This document shows positions 27,873-42,264 of a DNA stretch of 53,119 nt, in pieces. Each line of letters opens with the position of its first letter. Positions within the stretch are counted from its first letter, which is position 1. The stretch covers positions 1-53,119 of the forward strand of contig JAJDNF010000013.1 in NCBI GenBank assembly GCA_022340805.1, read 5' to 3'. Source of the stretch: Chromatiaceae bacterium. Lineage in GTDB: Bacteria > Pseudomonadota > Gammaproteobacteria > Chromatiales > Chromatiaceae. The notes beneath the pieces are model-generated. The model ran no database searches. It was not told where the DNA came from and was given only the letters and a program-made list of their open reading frames with translations. A program made the translations under genes and the position numbers.

Positions 27873-28775
27873 TTATTTCTGCGACAGGCTGTAAACATAA
27901 GACGTCAGCAGATGGATCTTCTCTTCGCCGAGCAGGTCCTTCTGTGCAGGCATCACCCCGTTACGGCCCTTGGTGATGGTCTGCTTGATCACGCCAGGGC
28001 TGCCGCCGTACAGCCAGGTCGAGTCGGTCAGGTTCGGAGCCCCCAGCATCTGGTTGCCGGTGGCGTCCATGCCGTGGCAGCCGGTGCATCCGACGGTCAT
28101 GAATACCTGCTTGCCCTCTTCGGCCTTTGCAGCATCGACGCTGCGGCCGGACAGGCTCATCACATAGTTCGCGACCTTCTCGATCTGGTCGTCACCCAGG
28201 TGGGCGTGCGACGGCATGACTCCGATGCGGCCGTTGGTGATGGTCGCCTCAATCTGCTCGGGTGATCCACCCCACAGCCAGTCACCGTCGGTCAGGTTCG
28301 GGAAGCCGCGCGAACCGCCGGCGTCCGAGCCGTGACACTGCATGCAGTAGGTCAGGAACAGGCGCTTGCCCATCTCCCGGGCCTCTTTGTACTCCGGTTT
28401 GGTGGCCAGGTCGGCGACCGGCACGGCCGCGTACTGCTTGAAGATCGGGTCGTATTTCTCCGCTGCCTTGGCCATTTCCCCTTCGTACTGGCTGCCATGC
28501 GACGACCAGCCGAGGAGGCCCGCGAACTTGCCCAGACCCGGATAAAGGGCCAGGTAGCCGGCGGCAAAGAACAGGGTGATATAGAACAGCCACAGCCACC
28601 AACGCGGCAGCGGGTTGTTGTACTCCTGCAGGTCGCCGTCCCAGGTATGACCGGTTACGTCGCCCTGTACGGCCTCACCGGCCCGGCGGCGCATCGTCCA
28701 CCAGATCAGCCAGAAGCAGCCCAGGATGTTGGCTACGGTAAGTGCGATGATCCAAACACTCCAGAAACTGCTCAT
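27873..28775 (-). CDS. ccoP: cbb3-type cytochrome c oxidase subunit III (diheme CcoP)
   Basis: CcoP brings electrons to the cbb3 oxidase through two c-type hemes. The 300-residue protein has an N-terminal membrane helix pair typical of CcoP (WIIALTVANILGCFWLIWW and WWLWLFYITLFFAAGYLALYPGLG) and two heme motifs, CMQCH and CTGCH, each in a cytochrome c domain with a distal methionine (GVMPSHAHLGDDQ and GVMPAQKD). Its start overlaps the ccoQ stop. Confidence 0.96.
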   Translation of the reverse strand: MSSFWSVWIIALTVANILGCFWLIWWTMRRRAGEAVQGDVTGHTWDGDLQEYNNPLPRWWLWLFYITLFFAAGYLALYPGLGKFAGLLGWSSHGSQYEGEMAKAAEKYDPIFKQYAAVPVADLATKPEYKEAREMGKRLFLTYCMQCHGSDAGGSRGFPNLTDGDWLWGGSPEQIEATITNGRIGVMPSHAHLGDDQIEKVANYVMSLSGRSVDAAKAEEGKQVFMTVGCTGCHGMDATGNQMLGAPNLTDSTWLYGGSPGVIKQTITKGRNGVMPAQKDLLGEEKIHLLTSYVYSLSQK

Positions 28776-28948
28776 GACAGGTTCTCCTTCTCAATCGTTG
28801 CCCGATGCCGATCCTCATCGGCAAAAGGCAGGTTCGCGGCCTCGTCGAAAGAAGTCTTACGGCGCTTGCTATAGGCCCACCAGACGATCCCGATAAACGA
28901 GATCAGCAATATGACTGTTTGCCAGGCACGGATGTCGTTAATGTCCAT
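28772..28948 (-). CDS. ccoQ: cbb3-type cytochrome oxidase small subunit CcoQ
   Basis: A 58-residue FixQ/CcoQ-type protein: a single membrane helix (about 8-26, TVILLISFIGIVWWAYSKR) followed by a short cytoplasmic tail with the usual FDEAANLPFADED segment. CcoQ stabilises the core complex. It lies between ccoO (5-bp gap) and ccoP (ATGA overlap), the usual order. Confidence 0.93.
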   Translation of the reverse strand: MDINDIRAWQTVILLISFIGIVWWAYSKRRKTSFDEAANLPFADEDRHRATIEKENLS

Positions 28949-28953
28949 AACGA

Positions 28954-29580
28954 TCACCACTGCTTCGAAGCCAGGCCGAGACCCTGAAGGTAGGCAACCA
29001 GTGCCTGTGCTTCGGTCTTGCCTTCGACTTCTTTCTGCGCATTGGCCATATCCTGCTCGCTGTACAGCTCGCAGGTCGGACAGGTCGCGCCGATCGCGAT
29101 ATTGAGGGCCTTCATTTTCGTCGCCGTATCGCCACCGGTGAGGGTTGCGTCGGACAGCCATGAGTAAGAGGGCATGTTGGATTCCGGTACCACGTCGCGC
29201 GGGTTGTTCAGATGGGCAAAGTGCCAATCGTCACTGTAGCGTCCACCGACTCGGGCGAGATCCGGACCGGTACGCTTCGAGCCCCACTGGAAGGGATGGT
29301 CGTAGACTGACTCCCCGGCCACCGAATAGTGCCCATAGCGCTCGGTTTCGGCGCGGAACGGACGGATCATCTGCGAGTGGCAGTTGTAGCAGCCCTCGCG
29401 GACATAGATATCCCGGCCCTCGAGCCGCAAAGCACTGTACTTGGTCACGCCGGGTGCCGGTGCAGTGGTGTCGGTCAGGAAGAACAACGGGACGATCTCG
29501 ACCAGACCGCCGACACTGATCACGAGTATGACCAGTATCGCCAGCAGGCCGATGTTCTTTTCAACGACTTCATGTGACAT
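28954..29580 (-). CDS. ccoO: cbb3-type cytochrome c oxidase subunit II (monoheme CcoO)
   Basis: CcoO carries one c-type heme and is anchored by an N-terminal helix. It is 208 residues, with an initial [29 protein letters not shown] anchor, heme motif CYNCH followed by [10 protein letters not shown], and the conserved [19 protein letters not shown] and NMPSYSWL (axial Met) segments. It lies 18 bp after ccoN. Confidence 0.96.
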   Translation of the reverse strand: MSHEVVEKNIGLLAILVILVISVGGLVEIVPLFFLTDTTAPAPGVTKYSALRLEGRDIYVREGCYNCHSQMIRPFRAETERYGHYSVAGESVYDHPFQWGSKRTGPDLARVGGRYSDDWHFAHLNNPRDVVPESNMPSYSWLSDATLTGGDTATKMKALNIAIGATCPTCELYSEQDMANAQKEVEGKTEAQALVAYLQGLGLASKQW

Positions 29581-29598
29581 TGTCGATACTCCTTCGGA

Positions 29599-31026
<1,428 letters not shown>

Positions 31027-31120
31027 TACGCGTCTCCCAATTGGTGAAAAAATCGGTCAGCCGAAACCGCAGACGTACCGACCTGGCGCGCACCCTAATT
31101 CTTTATAAGGATTCGCTACT

Positions 31121-31134
31121 TTGACATGGATCAA
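31121..31134 (-). promoter_or_regulatory. FNR/Anr box, proximal to ccoN
   Basis: TTGACATGGATCAA fits the dyad TTGAT-N4-ATCAA with one change. Its centre is about 101 bp before the ccoN start. A TATAAA on the minus strand (31107-31102) lies 23 bp downstream of the centre, closer than a standard class II geometry, so the exact promoter is uncertain. Confidence 0.7.
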
Positions 31135-31180
31135 ATGGTCGGTGCCGAGTCGCAGGGCAAGTATTTTTGTCGCTTTTGAC

Positions 31181-31194
31181 TTGAGCTAGATCAA
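31181..31194 (-). promoter_or_regulatory. FNR/Anr box, distal to ccoN, overlapping the fnr stop
   Basis: TTGAGCTAGATCAA matches the FNR dyad at 9 of 10 key positions and lies exactly 60 bp from the proximal box. It includes the stop codon of the fnr gene. The even spacing of nearly six helical turns would put both dimers on the same DNA face. Confidence 0.6.
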
Positions 31195-31955
31195 GTGGTT
31201 GGCCGGGCCTGGCTCGGTTCGCAATTGTGGTGGTGGGTGACCATGGCCTGGAGTCGGGCGCGGTCCAGGATCTGGACGTGCTTGCGCTCCACTTTCAGGA
31301 TCTTCTCGTCCTGGAAGCGGGTGAACAGGCGGCTGACCGTCTCGAGCGCGAGGCCGAGGTAGCTGCCGATCTCCTGGCGCGACATGCTGAGAAAGAAATC
31401 GGTAGCGGAGAATCCGCGTCGCTTGAAACGCTCGGACAGGCTGATCAGGAAAGACGCAACCCGCTCTTCCGCGGTGCTCCTGCCCAGCAAGGCCATCATC
31501 TCCGCCTCTTGGCTGATCTCCTTGCTTAACAGGCGGAACATCTGGTGCTGCAGGCTGGGGATGCTCGAGGACAGGTCTTCGAGACGCTCGAAGGGCAGTT
31601 CGCAAATGGCCGTCGTCTCGAGGGCCCGTGCGCTGCAACCGTGAGAGCCGTCCTGAATGGCGTCCAGGCCAAGCACCTCGCCCGGCAGGTGGAACCCGAC
31701 GACCTGCTCGTCACCGTCATTGGACTGGGTGAAAGTCTTCACCGCACCGGTCTTGACCACGTACAGGTTGCGGAAGGTCTCGCCGGCGCGGAACAGGTTG
31801 TCGCCGCGCTGCAGGGGTCGATTGCGCTTTACGATGGCGTCGAGGCGGTCCACGTCTTCGGGACGCAGCCCCATCGGGAGGCAGAGTTCGGCGAGGCTGC
31901 AGTCGTGACATGCAACCTTGATCTTGTCGAGTGAGATTACGTTCTTGTCAGCCAC
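31191..31955 (-). CDS. fnr: FNR/Anr-type oxygen-responsive transcription regulator
   Basis: A 254-residue Crp/Fnr-family regulator. Cys16, Cys19, Cys25 and Cys107 match the four ligands of the oxygen-sensing [4Fe-4S] cluster in E. coli FNR (20, 23, 29, 122). The cyclic-nucleotide-like domain (45-150) is followed by a dimer helix and a helix-turn-helix whose recognition helix LETVSRLFTRF has the Glu-x2-Ser-Arg residues that read TTGAT. It lies directly upstream of ccoN in the same direction, with an FNR-type box in its own upstream region, suggesting self-control and control of the oxidase. Confidence 0.95.
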   Translation of the reverse strand: MADKNVISLDKIKVACHDCSLAELCLPMGLRPEDVDRLDAIVKRNRPLQRGDNLFRAGETFRNLYVVKTGAVKTFTQSNDGDEQVVGFHLPGEVLGLDAIQDGSHGCSARALETTAICELPFERLEDLSSSIPSLQHQMFRLLSKEISQEAEMMALLGRSTAEERVASFLISLSERFKRRGFSATDFFLSMSRQEIGSYLGLALETVSRLFTRFQDEKILKVERKHVQILDRARLQAMVTHHHNCEPSQARPTT

Positions 31956-32029
31956 GGTAGGTGTGTGTCTCAGTCGATTTTGGTTTGGTCTTTGATTTCG
32001 TCGTCCGCACCGACATTGTGCGAAGTTTT

Positions 32030-32043
32030 TTGACCTCGATCAA
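32030..32043 (-). promoter_or_regulatory. FNR/Anr box upstream of fnr
   Basis: TTGACCTCGATCAA, again one change from the consensus dyad. Its centre is about 81 bp before the fnr start. No clear -10 is visible downstream, so activation or repression cannot be inferred. Confidence 0.65.
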
Positions 32044-32063
32044 GAACCTCGGTTACAGGCAGA

Positions 32064-32095
32064 AAAAAACCCGTCCTAAAATGGACGGGTTTTTT
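32064..32095. terminator. Bidirectional intrinsic terminator after the sulfur globule-like gene
   Basis: AAAAAACCCGTCC and GGACGGGTTTTTT form a perfect 13-bp arm pair (32064-32076 with 32083-32095) around TAAAAT. A and T runs on both sides allow use on either strand; the natural user is the minus-strand gene 15 bp away. Confidence 0.93.
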
Positions 32096-32109
32096 CGTAG
32101 CGCAGTGCC

Positions 32110-32550
32110 TTACTGGCCGGCAGCCGGGGCTTCCGGGGCCGGCGGCGGTGCCATCGGGGCACCGTAGCCATAGCCAGGACCGTAGCCGCCGTAGCCGCCG
32201 GGGTATCCGCCCCAAGGACCGCCACCCCAGCCGCCATAACCCGGCGCGCTGTAGTTGTAACCGCGGCCCCAGCCATCACCGGCGCCATAGCCATTACCAT
32301 AGCCGCGCATGTTGGTGTTGCCGCGGCCGCTCATGTTCATGCTGAAATCACCGCCACCAGCGGCGTCCCCGGACCCGTAGCCGTCGCCCCAGCCAGAGGT
32401 GTTGCCGTAGCCGGTGCCACGGTTGTAGTTGTTGTCCCAGTTGTTACCGCCCCAGGGGCCGCCGCCCCACCAGGCGCTGGCCGAGGACATGGTCAATACA
32501 GCTGCGCCGGCGACAACCGCTGCGCCGAGTGCTTTAGCAAACTTCCGCAT
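32110..32550 (-). CDS. Sulfur globule family protein (secreted Gly/Tyr/Trp/Asn-rich)
   Basis: A 146-residue precursor with a clear signal peptide (cleavage expected after SSASA) and a low-complexity mature part. It begins [15 protein letters not shown], has a middle segment [21 protein letters not shown], ends in [15 protein letters not shown] and closes with a Pro/Ala tail. This architecture and the SMNMSGRG segment resemble Sgp proteins that coat periplasmic sulfur globules in purple sulfur bacteria such as Allochromatium. An AGGAG ribosome binding site precedes the start, and a terminator follows directly, so it is a single-gene unit. A role in sulfur storage is inferred; other Gly-rich secreted proteins could look similar. 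Confidence 0.75.
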   Translation of the reverse strand: MRKFAKALGAAVVAGAAVLTMSSASAWWGGGPWGGNNWDNNYNRGTGYGNTSGWGDGYGSGDAAGGGDFSMNMSGRGNTNMRGYGNGYGAGDGWGRGYNYSAPGYGGWGGGPWGGYPGGYGGYGPGYGYGAPMAPPPAPEAPAAGQ

Positions 32551-35370
<2,820 letters not shown>

Positions 35371-35474
35371 CTCAGGCGGCGTTGCGAGGCCGGTTCGCGG
35401 CCACAGCATATCGGGAGACGGCATCGGCTGCGCCTTTGCGGCGACTCTCTGCCCGCGCCCAAACAGACACATAA

Positions 35475-36767
<1,293 letters not shown>

Positions 36768-36785
36768 ACGGGTAGTCGGGTAGCG

Positions 36786-37088
36786 GTGGGCTGGAAACTG
36801 CAGTTAGCGTTCGGCGTGCTGCTGCTGGTTTTGCTCGGCCTGCAATTCCGCCTGTGGGTGGGGGAGGGCAGCCTGGCCGAGGTCGAGAGCCTCAGGCGCC
36901 AGCTGGCGGCGCAGCATGTAGAGCTGAACGACCTGCACGAGCGCAATGCCACCCTGCAGGCCGAGGTCGACGATCTCAAGGAGGGACTCGCGGCCATTGA
37001 AGCCAGGGCGCGCAGCGAGCTCGGCCTAATCCGCGAGGGCGAGACCTACTTTCAGCTGCTGCCGCCGGGAGACAAGAAGGATGACTGA
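36786..37088 (+). CDS. ftsB: Cell division protein FtsB
   Basis: FtsB is a small bitopic protein that forms a complex with FtsL and FtsQ at the septum. It is 100 residues: one membrane helix at the N-terminus (about 4-22), then a heptad-rich coiled coil (EVESLRRQLAAQHVELNDLHERNATLQAEV cannot be mistaken by pattern), then the ARSELGLIREGETYFQL end typical of the family. The GTG start lies 18 bp after eno. Its 3' end overlaps ispD by 8 bp. Confidence 0.94.
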   Translation: MGWKLQLAFGVLLLVLLGLQFRLWVGEGSLAEVESLRRQLAAQHVELNDLHERNATLQAEVDDLKEGLAAIEARARSELGLIREGETYFQLLPPGDKKDD

Positions 37089-37791
37089 GCCATCGTTCTG
37101 GGTGGTCGTCCCCGCGGCCGGGGTCGGCAGGCGCATGGGCAACACGGTACCCAAGCAATATCTGCCACTTGAGGGTCGTATGGTGATCGATCATACGATC
37201 GAGCGGATGCTGCTGCACCCCGCTGTCGATGGCCTCTACCTCGCGCTCAGCGAGGAGGATCGGTGGTGGGACGAGACCGAGTTTGCCGGGCACCCGGACC
37301 TGGTTCGGGTAAAGGGGGGCATGGAGCGCTGCCACTCGGTTTTCAATGCCCTCGATATGCTTGGGCAGCGCGCGTCCCGCGATGACTGGGTCCTGGTGCA
37401 TGATGCCGCGCGGCCGTGCATCAGGCGGTCCGATGTCGATCACCTGGTGCAGATGCTCGGGGCGCACGAGGTCGGCGGACTCCTTGGAATGCCGGTCCGC
37501 GACACCATGAAACGAACCGATTCGGCCGATCGGATCGTCGAGACGGTCGAGCGCCGCGATCTCTGGCACGCCTTCACGCCGCAGATGTTTCGCTTCGGGG
37601 TGCTGTTCGACGCGCTGAAGGGTGCACTGCAGGCGGGATTTCTGGTGACCGATGAGGCCAGTGCGCTTGAGTGGGCAGGGCAACGGCCGATCATGGTCGA
37701 AGGCCATTCCGACAATCTCAAGATAACCCGCCCCGAAGACTTGCCGCTCGCTGCGTATTTTTTGCAGCGCCAGGCCGACGAGACGCGCTGA
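37081..37791 (+). CDS. ispD: 2-C-methyl-D-erythritol 4-phosphate cytidylyltransferase
   Basis: IspD is the third enzyme of the MEP isoprenoid pathway, joining methylerythritol phosphate to CMP. It is 236 residues. The nucleotide-binding start VPAAGVGRRMGNTVPKQY, the HDAARPCI block and the late DEASALEW segment are all in place. It overlaps ftsB. The partner ispF lies 850 bp away, separated by a reverse-strand tatD-like gene. Confidence 0.97.
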   Translation: MTEPSFWVVVPAAGVGRRMGNTVPKQYLPLEGRMVIDHTIERMLLHPAVDGLYLALSEEDRWWDETEFAGHPDLVRVKGGMERCHSVFNALDMLGQRASRDDWVLVHDAARPCIRRSDVDHLVQMLGAHEVGGLLGMPVRDTMKRTDSADRIVETVERRDLWHAFTPQMFRFGVLFDALKGALQAGFLVTDEASALEWAGQRPIMVEGHSDNLKITRPEDLPLAAYFLQRQADETR

Positions 37792-37812
37792 AGGCGGCCG
37801 CTCGCGGCGCCG

Positions 37813-38574
37813 TCAAATACCGAGCACGCGCAGGGCGTTGGCCGTGGTCGTCGCGGCGACCTGTTCCTCGGGAGTGGCACGCAGCATGGCCAGCGTCGCG
37901 AGCACCTCGGGCAGGTAGGCGGGACTGTTGCGCTGGAAGCGGTGCGAAGCGACCGTCATGTCTGGTGCATCGGTCTCCAGCACAATGCCCTCGGGTGGCA
38001 ATTGGCCGGCGATGCGGCGCAGGTGGTTCGAGCGCTCGAAGGTCAGCATGCCACCGAAGCCGAGACAGAACCCTTTATCGAGATAACTGGCGGCCTGTTG
38101 CAGGCTGCCGTTGAACGCGTGGCAGAAGCCGCCGTTCAGCCGGTATCGGCGCAGCGTGTTGAGCATCGCGTCGTGCGCCTTGCGCACGTGCAGCACGACC
38201 GGCAGGCGGTGCGCCTCCGCGATCGCCAGTTGATCCTCGAGCAGGCGTTGTTGGCGGTCCCTGTCGAGATCCTTCACGTACCAGTCCAGGCCGATCTCAC
38301 CGAGCGCAATCGGCCGCGACCGGGCGACCTCGTCGGCGAGTGCCTGGACGTCGTCGGGACCATGCTGCTGCAGGTAAACCGGGTGCATGCCCAACGCCAG
38401 GTGCAGGTGGCGGTCGGCCGCACACAGTTCGATCAGGCCCGGCCAGGTTGAGCGCTGCACGGCCGGAACCAACAGGTCCCGCACCCCCGCGGTGCGTGCG
38501 TCGAAGAGGACCTGATCGCGGTCCGCGTCGAACTCCGCGACATCGATGTGGCAATGTGTGTCGAACAGCTGCAT
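37813..38574 (-). CDS. TatD family metal-dependent hydrolase
   Basis: A 253-residue TIM-barrel metallohydrolase of the TatD/YjjV/YcfH group, many of which act as DNases. The metal ligands are visible in FDTHCHID near the start, GEIGLDWY, VLHVRKAHD, FCHAFNGS and ETDAPD. It stands alone on the minus strand, between ispD and ispF, which interrupts the usual ispD-ispF pair. The precise substrate is not assigned. Confidence 0.92.
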   Translation of the reverse strand: MQLFDTHCHIDVAEFDADRDQVLFDARTAGVRDLLVPAVQRSTWPGLIELCAADRHLHLALGMHPVYLQQHGPDDVQALADEVARSRPIALGEIGLDWYVKDLDRDRQQRLLEDQLAIAEAHRLPVVLHVRKAHDAMLNTLRRYRLNGGFCHAFNGSLQQAASYLDKGFCLGFGGMLTFERSNHLRRIAGQLPPEGIVLETDAPDMTVASHRFQRNSPAYLPEVLATLAMLRATPEEQVAATTTANALRVLGI

Positions 38575-38640
38575 GTGCTCAGTTTAGCCGGCCGCGGGTG
38601 GTAGAATCGCGCACTTTATCAATGACCGGGTGACTCCTTG

Positions 38641-39114
38641 ATGCGCATTGGCCATGGTTTCGACGCCCATCGCTTCGGTGAGGGCAGCCTTGTCACGATC
38701 GGCGGTGTACAGATCGCGTACGAGCGGGGGCTGGAGGCGCACTCGGATGGTGACGTACTGATCCATGCGGTGTGTGACGCCTTGCTCGGTGCGGCCGGCC
38801 TCGGGGACATCGGCCGGCATTTTCCGGATACCGATGCGCAGTACCGTGGTATCGACAGCCGCATCCTGCTGCGCAGGGTGCGCGACGCGCTCGCCGGGCG
38901 CGGCCTGCGCGTGTCCAATCTCGACTGCACGATCATCGCGCAGGCTCCGCGCATGAGCCCGCACATCGGCGCCATGGCGGCGAATATGGCACAGGACATG
39001 GGCGTCGCAGTCGAGCATGTCAACGTCAAGGCCACGACGACCGAACGCATGGGCGCGATCGGCCGCGGCGAGGGCATTGCGGCACACGCGGTCGTGTTGC
39101 TGGTGACGGTGTGA
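38641..39114 (+). CDS. ispF: 2-C-methyl-D-erythritol 2,4-cyclodiphosphate synthase
   Basis: IspF cyclises CDP-ME 2-phosphate in the MEP pathway. It is 157 residues. The zinc ligands Asp8, His10 (GHGFDAHRF) and the later His in [10 protein letters not shown] are visible, as is the [17 protein letters not shown] end. The ATG is chosen because an in-frame TTG one codon earlier is less likely. The stop overlaps truD as GTGA. Confidence 0.97.
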   Translation: MRIGHGFDAHRFGEGSLVTIGGVQIAYERGLEAHSDGDVLIHAVCDALLGAAGLGDIGRHFPDTDAQYRGIDSRILLRRVRDALAGRGLRVSNLDCTIIAQAPRMSPHIGAMAANMAQDMGVAVEHVNVKATTTERMGAIGRGEGIAAHAVVLLVTV

Positions 39115-40166
39115 CGGCGCGGATGCCGCCTAGCGGGGACCCTACGCTGATGCTGCCGTGCGCGCATGGCGGGCCGCTACTGAGCGGCAGCTTGCGCGCC
39201 AGCCCCGAGGACTTCGTGGTTGAGGAGCAACTCGGTTACCAGGCCTCGGGGGACGGGGAGCACGCCTTTCTCACGCTGCGCAAGCGGGACCGCAACACCC
39301 ACGAGGTGGCGCACATGCTGGCCAGGTTTGCCGGCGTTGCCCCGGTCGCGGTCGGCTACGCCGGCCTGAAGGATCGCAACGCCGTGACCACACAACATTT
39401 CACGGTGCAGTTGCCGGGGCGCGAGGTGCCCGACTGGTCGCAGCTCGAAGACGACTCGCTGCAGATCCTTGAGGCTGCCCGCCATCATCGCAAGATCCGG
39501 CGTGGCGGACTGCGCGGCAACCGTTTCGTGATCCGCGTGGCTCAGGTGCGCGGTGACCGTGACGCCGCCGATCGTTTGCTGCGGCGGATCGCGGCTGAAG
39601 GCGTGCCGAACTACTTCGGCAGTCAGCGGTTCGGTCACGCAGGGCAGAATCTGCAGCGTGCCGACGAGTTGTTCGCCGGCCAGGGCCGCAAGGCCAACCG
39701 CGAGCAGCGGGGCCTGCTGCTGTCGGCTGCGCGCTCACAGCTGTTCAACCTGGTCCTGCAGGCCCGGGTCGCCGCCGCTACCTGGAACCAGCTGCTGGAT
39801 GGCGACGTGGTTTCGCTCGCCGGGTCGCAGCGCCAGTTCATGCACGACCCGCACGACGCGACGATTGCCGCGCGCCTGGCACAGCTCGATCTTCACCCCA
39901 CCGGCCCCCTGTGTGGGCGCCCCAGCCGTGCCCTGCAGGCGACCGGAGCGGCACAGTCGGTGGAGCAGTCCGCATTGTCGGGCTGGCAGGACTGGATCGA
40001 TGGGCTGAGCCGCCAGGGGGTCGATGCCGAGCGGCGTGCGCTGCGTCTCGTGGTCGACGATTTGGCGTGGCAGTGGCAGGACGATGGCCTGGTGCTGAGT
40101 TTCGCGCTGGTCGCCGGCAGCTATGCGACCGTTGTATTGCGCGAGATCGTTTCCGAACCGCGCTGA
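39111..40166 (+). CDS. truD: tRNA pseudouridine(13) synthase
   Basis: TruD makes pseudouridine 13 in tRNA-Glu. It is 351 residues (E. coli 349). The catalytic aspartate is Asp88 in [14 protein letters not shown], the [17 protein letters not shown] start is typical, and the [14 protein letters not shown] segment is highly conserved. The GTG start coupled to ispF is preferred; an ATG 12 bp later is possible. Confidence 0.95.
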   Translation: MTARMPPSGDPTLMLPCAHGGPLLSGSLRASPEDFVVEEQLGYQASGDGEHAFLTLRKRDRNTHEVAHMLARFAGVAPVAVGYAGLKDRNAVTTQHFTVQLPGREVPDWSQLEDDSLQILEAARHHRKIRRGGLRGNRFVIRVAQVRGDRDAADRLLRRIAAEGVPNYFGSQRFGHAGQNLQRADELFAGQGRKANREQRGLLLSAARSQLFNLVLQARVAAATWNQLLDGDVVSLAGSQRQFMHDPHDATIAARLAQLDLHPTGPLCGRPSRALQATGAAQSVEQSALSGWQDWIDGLSRQGVDAERRALRLVVDDLAWQWQDDGLVLSFALVAGSYATVVLREIVSEPR

Positions 40167-40197
40167 CGTCCGTGCCGGCGGGTCTGCTGCGCGCAGG

Positions 40198-40740
40198 TCA
40201 GTACTGACGCCGGTGCTTGCCTGACAGCAGCACGTATACCGCGCCGGTGCCGCCGTCCCAGCGCGGTGCAGTGACGAACGCGAGCACCTCGTCCTTTTGC
40301 CGCAACCACTGGTTGGTCTTCTGTTTCAGGACCGGCTGCTGTTCGCCGGACCCGCGCCCTTTGCCATGAATGATGCGCACGCAGCGCCTGCCGGCGGACA
40401 GGCTCTGGGCGAGAAACCGGACGAATGCGGGCCTGGCCTCGTGCACGCGCAGGCCGTGCAGATCGAGAGACGCCTGGGCCTCGATGACGCCGCGCTGCAG
40501 GTCGCGAAACACGCGATGCTGCACACCGGGTCGACGGAATTCGAGGAACTCGGTGGTCTCGACCACGATGTCGGCGAGGTCGTCCTGCGCCTCGTCACCG
40601 ACAGGCAGATTCAGCGGTTCGGGGCGACGCCGCTTGCGGTATGGATCGGCCCGCTGCTCCTGAATGGGATCCACATCGGCCATTGCCTCACGAAAGGCGG
40701 ACCTGTCGTCGTGATGCTGCTTGTCGTCGGGGTCGCCCAT
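40198..40740 (-). CDS. Smr domain protein
   Basis: A 180-residue protein with a charged N-terminal half and a C-terminal Smr domain (about 90-178), recognised by LDLHGLRVHEA and IIHGKGRGSG followed by APRWDGGTGAVYVLL. Smr domains of the MutS2 type cut DNA or RNA, and in bacteria small Smr proteins (SmrA/SmrB) include ribosome-collision nucleases. The DLHG and HGxG motifs needed for cleavage are present. It lies on the opposite strand between truD and surE. Confidence 0.9.
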   Translation of the reverse strand: MGDPDDKQHHDDRSAFREAMADVDPIQEQRADPYRKRRRPEPLNLPVGDEAQDDLADIVVETTEFLEFRRPGVQHRVFRDLQRGVIEAQASLDLHGLRVHEARPAFVRFLAQSLSAGRRCVRIIHGKGRGSGEQQPVLKQKTNQWLRQKDEVLAFVTAPRWDGGTGAVYVLLSGKHRRQY

Positions 40741-40858
40741 GGCTGTGATTGAAGCGGCTTAGCCGGTCGAGATCAAGGTGAGGCTGCGCAGGGTTTGCAG
40801 TATCATCAGCGGCCTTAGCGACGTCCGGCGGCGAGGCGCGGCCGGCACCCAGGAAGGC

Positions 40859-41608
40859 ATGCGAATTCTCCTCAGCAATGACGATGGCTATCAGGCACCG
40901 GGGCTGCGGGCGCTGCACCGCGCGATTTCGGCCGTTGCGCAGACCATCGTCGTGGCGCCGGACCGTGACCGCAGTGGCGCCAGCAACTCGCTGACGCTGG
41001 AACAGCCGATCCGGGCGAGCGAGGCGGAAAACGGCTTTATCCGGGTCGAGGGCACGCCGACCGACTGCGTTCACCTGGCCATCACCGGCCTGCTCACGGA
41101 CGAACCCGACATGGTGGTCTCGGGGATAAATGCCGGCGCCAACATGGGCGACGATGTGATCTATTCCGGGACCGTGGCAGCTGCCACCGAGGGACGGTTC
41201 CTCGGCTACCCGGCGATGGCGGTCTCGATTGCGTCGCATACCCCGCACCACTTCGAGACCGCCGCGCGCATCGCGGTCGAACTGGTGCAGCACTTGTGTG
41301 CTCACCCGCTGGCGCCGGATTCGATCCTGAACGTCAATGTCCCTGATCTCCCTTACGAGGAACTGCAGGGTATAGCCGCAACGCGTCTCGGGCATCGGCA
41401 CAAGGCCGAGCCGGTGGTCAAGGCCGAGGATCCACGCGGGCGCCCGATCTACTGGGTAGGCCCGGCAGGCGCTGAGCAGGATGCCGGTCCCGGCACGGAC
41501 TTTCATGCAGTGCGCAACGGCTACGTCTCGATCACGCCGCTGCAGGTTGACCTGACCCGCCATCAGTCGCTGGCGGAGCTGGCATCCTGGCTGGAGCGAC
41601 GGATATGA
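40859..41608 (+). CDS. surE: 5'/3'-nucleotidase SurE
   Basis: SurE is a metal-dependent phosphatase that removes phosphate from nucleoside monophosphates and helps survival in stationary phase. It is 249 residues. The metal site [12 protein letters not shown] (Asp8, Asp9) and [31 protein letters not shown] block are visible. The ATG has an AGGAAGG ribosome binding site. It is coupled to pcm by ATGA; surE-pcm-nlpD-rpoS is a widely kept order. Confidence 0.97.
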   Translation: MRILLSNDDGYQAPGLRALHRAISAVAQTIVVAPDRDRSGASNSLTLEQPIRASEAENGFIRVEGTPTDCVHLAITGLLTDEPDMVVSGINAGANMGDDVIYSGTVAAATEGRFLGYPAMAVSIASHTPHHFETAARIAVELVQHLCAHPLAPDSILNVNVPDLPYEELQGIAATRLGHRHKAEPVVKAEDPRGRPIYWVGPAGAEQDAGPGTDFHAVRNGYVSITPLQVDLTRHQSLAELASWLERRI

Positions 41609-42264
41609 CCCCGGGACACCTCGGCATTGGCATGACCTCGCAGCGCACACGTGAGCGCCTGATACAGCGCCTGCGCGAAGAGGGTATACGCGACCTGAGC
41701 GTGCTCGACCGGATACGCAATACCCCGCGTCACCTGTTCGTGGACGAGGCGCTGGCAAGCCGTGCGTACGAGGACACCGCACTTCCGATCGGCAATGGCC
41801 AGACGATCTCGCAGCCCTATATCGTGGCGCGCATGACCGAGGCGCTGCTCGAAGGCGGGCCGCTCGAGAACATCCTCGAGATCGGTACCGGGTCCGGTTA
41901 CCAGACGGCCGTGCTTGCGCCTCTGGTGCGTCGGGTTTACACCAGTGAACGTGTCAAGGTTCTGCTCGACCAGGCGCGCCGCCGCTTCCAGTCCCTGAAT
42001 ATCCGCAACGTGGTGACCAAGCATACCGACGGCGGCCTTGGCCTGCCCGAGTATGCTCCGTATGACGGGATCATCGTGACCGCGGCGCCCGAGGGCATAC
42101 CGCGGGTGCTGGTCGAGCAACTGCGTCCCGGTGGCCGTATGGTTCTGCCGATCGGCCAGCGCGATGAGCAGGCACTGGTACGGGTTACCCGCACCGCCGA
42201 CGGTTATCAGCATGAAATGCTCCAACGCGTAGTCTTCGTGCCGCTGCTCGGCGGGGTTTGCTGA
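41605..42264 (+). CDS. pcm: Protein-L-isoaspartate O-methyltransferase
   Basis: Pcm methylates L-isoaspartyl residues of aged proteins so that they can revert to aspartate. It is 219 residues with SAM motif [17 protein letters not shown], the [19 protein letters not shown] start region, and GGRMVLPIG near the end. Its start overlaps the surE stop and its stop abuts the next gene. Confidence 0.96.
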   Translation: MTPGHLGIGMTSQRTRERLIQRLREEGIRDLSVLDRIRNTPRHLFVDEALASRAYEDTALPIGNGQTISQPYIVARMTEALLEGGPLENILEIGTGSGYQTAVLAPLVRRVYTSERVKVLLDQARRRFQSLNIRNVVTKHTDGGLGLPEYAPYDGIIVTAAPEGIPRVLVEQLRPGGRMVLPIGQRDEQALVRVTRTADGYQHEMLQRVVFVPLLGGVC

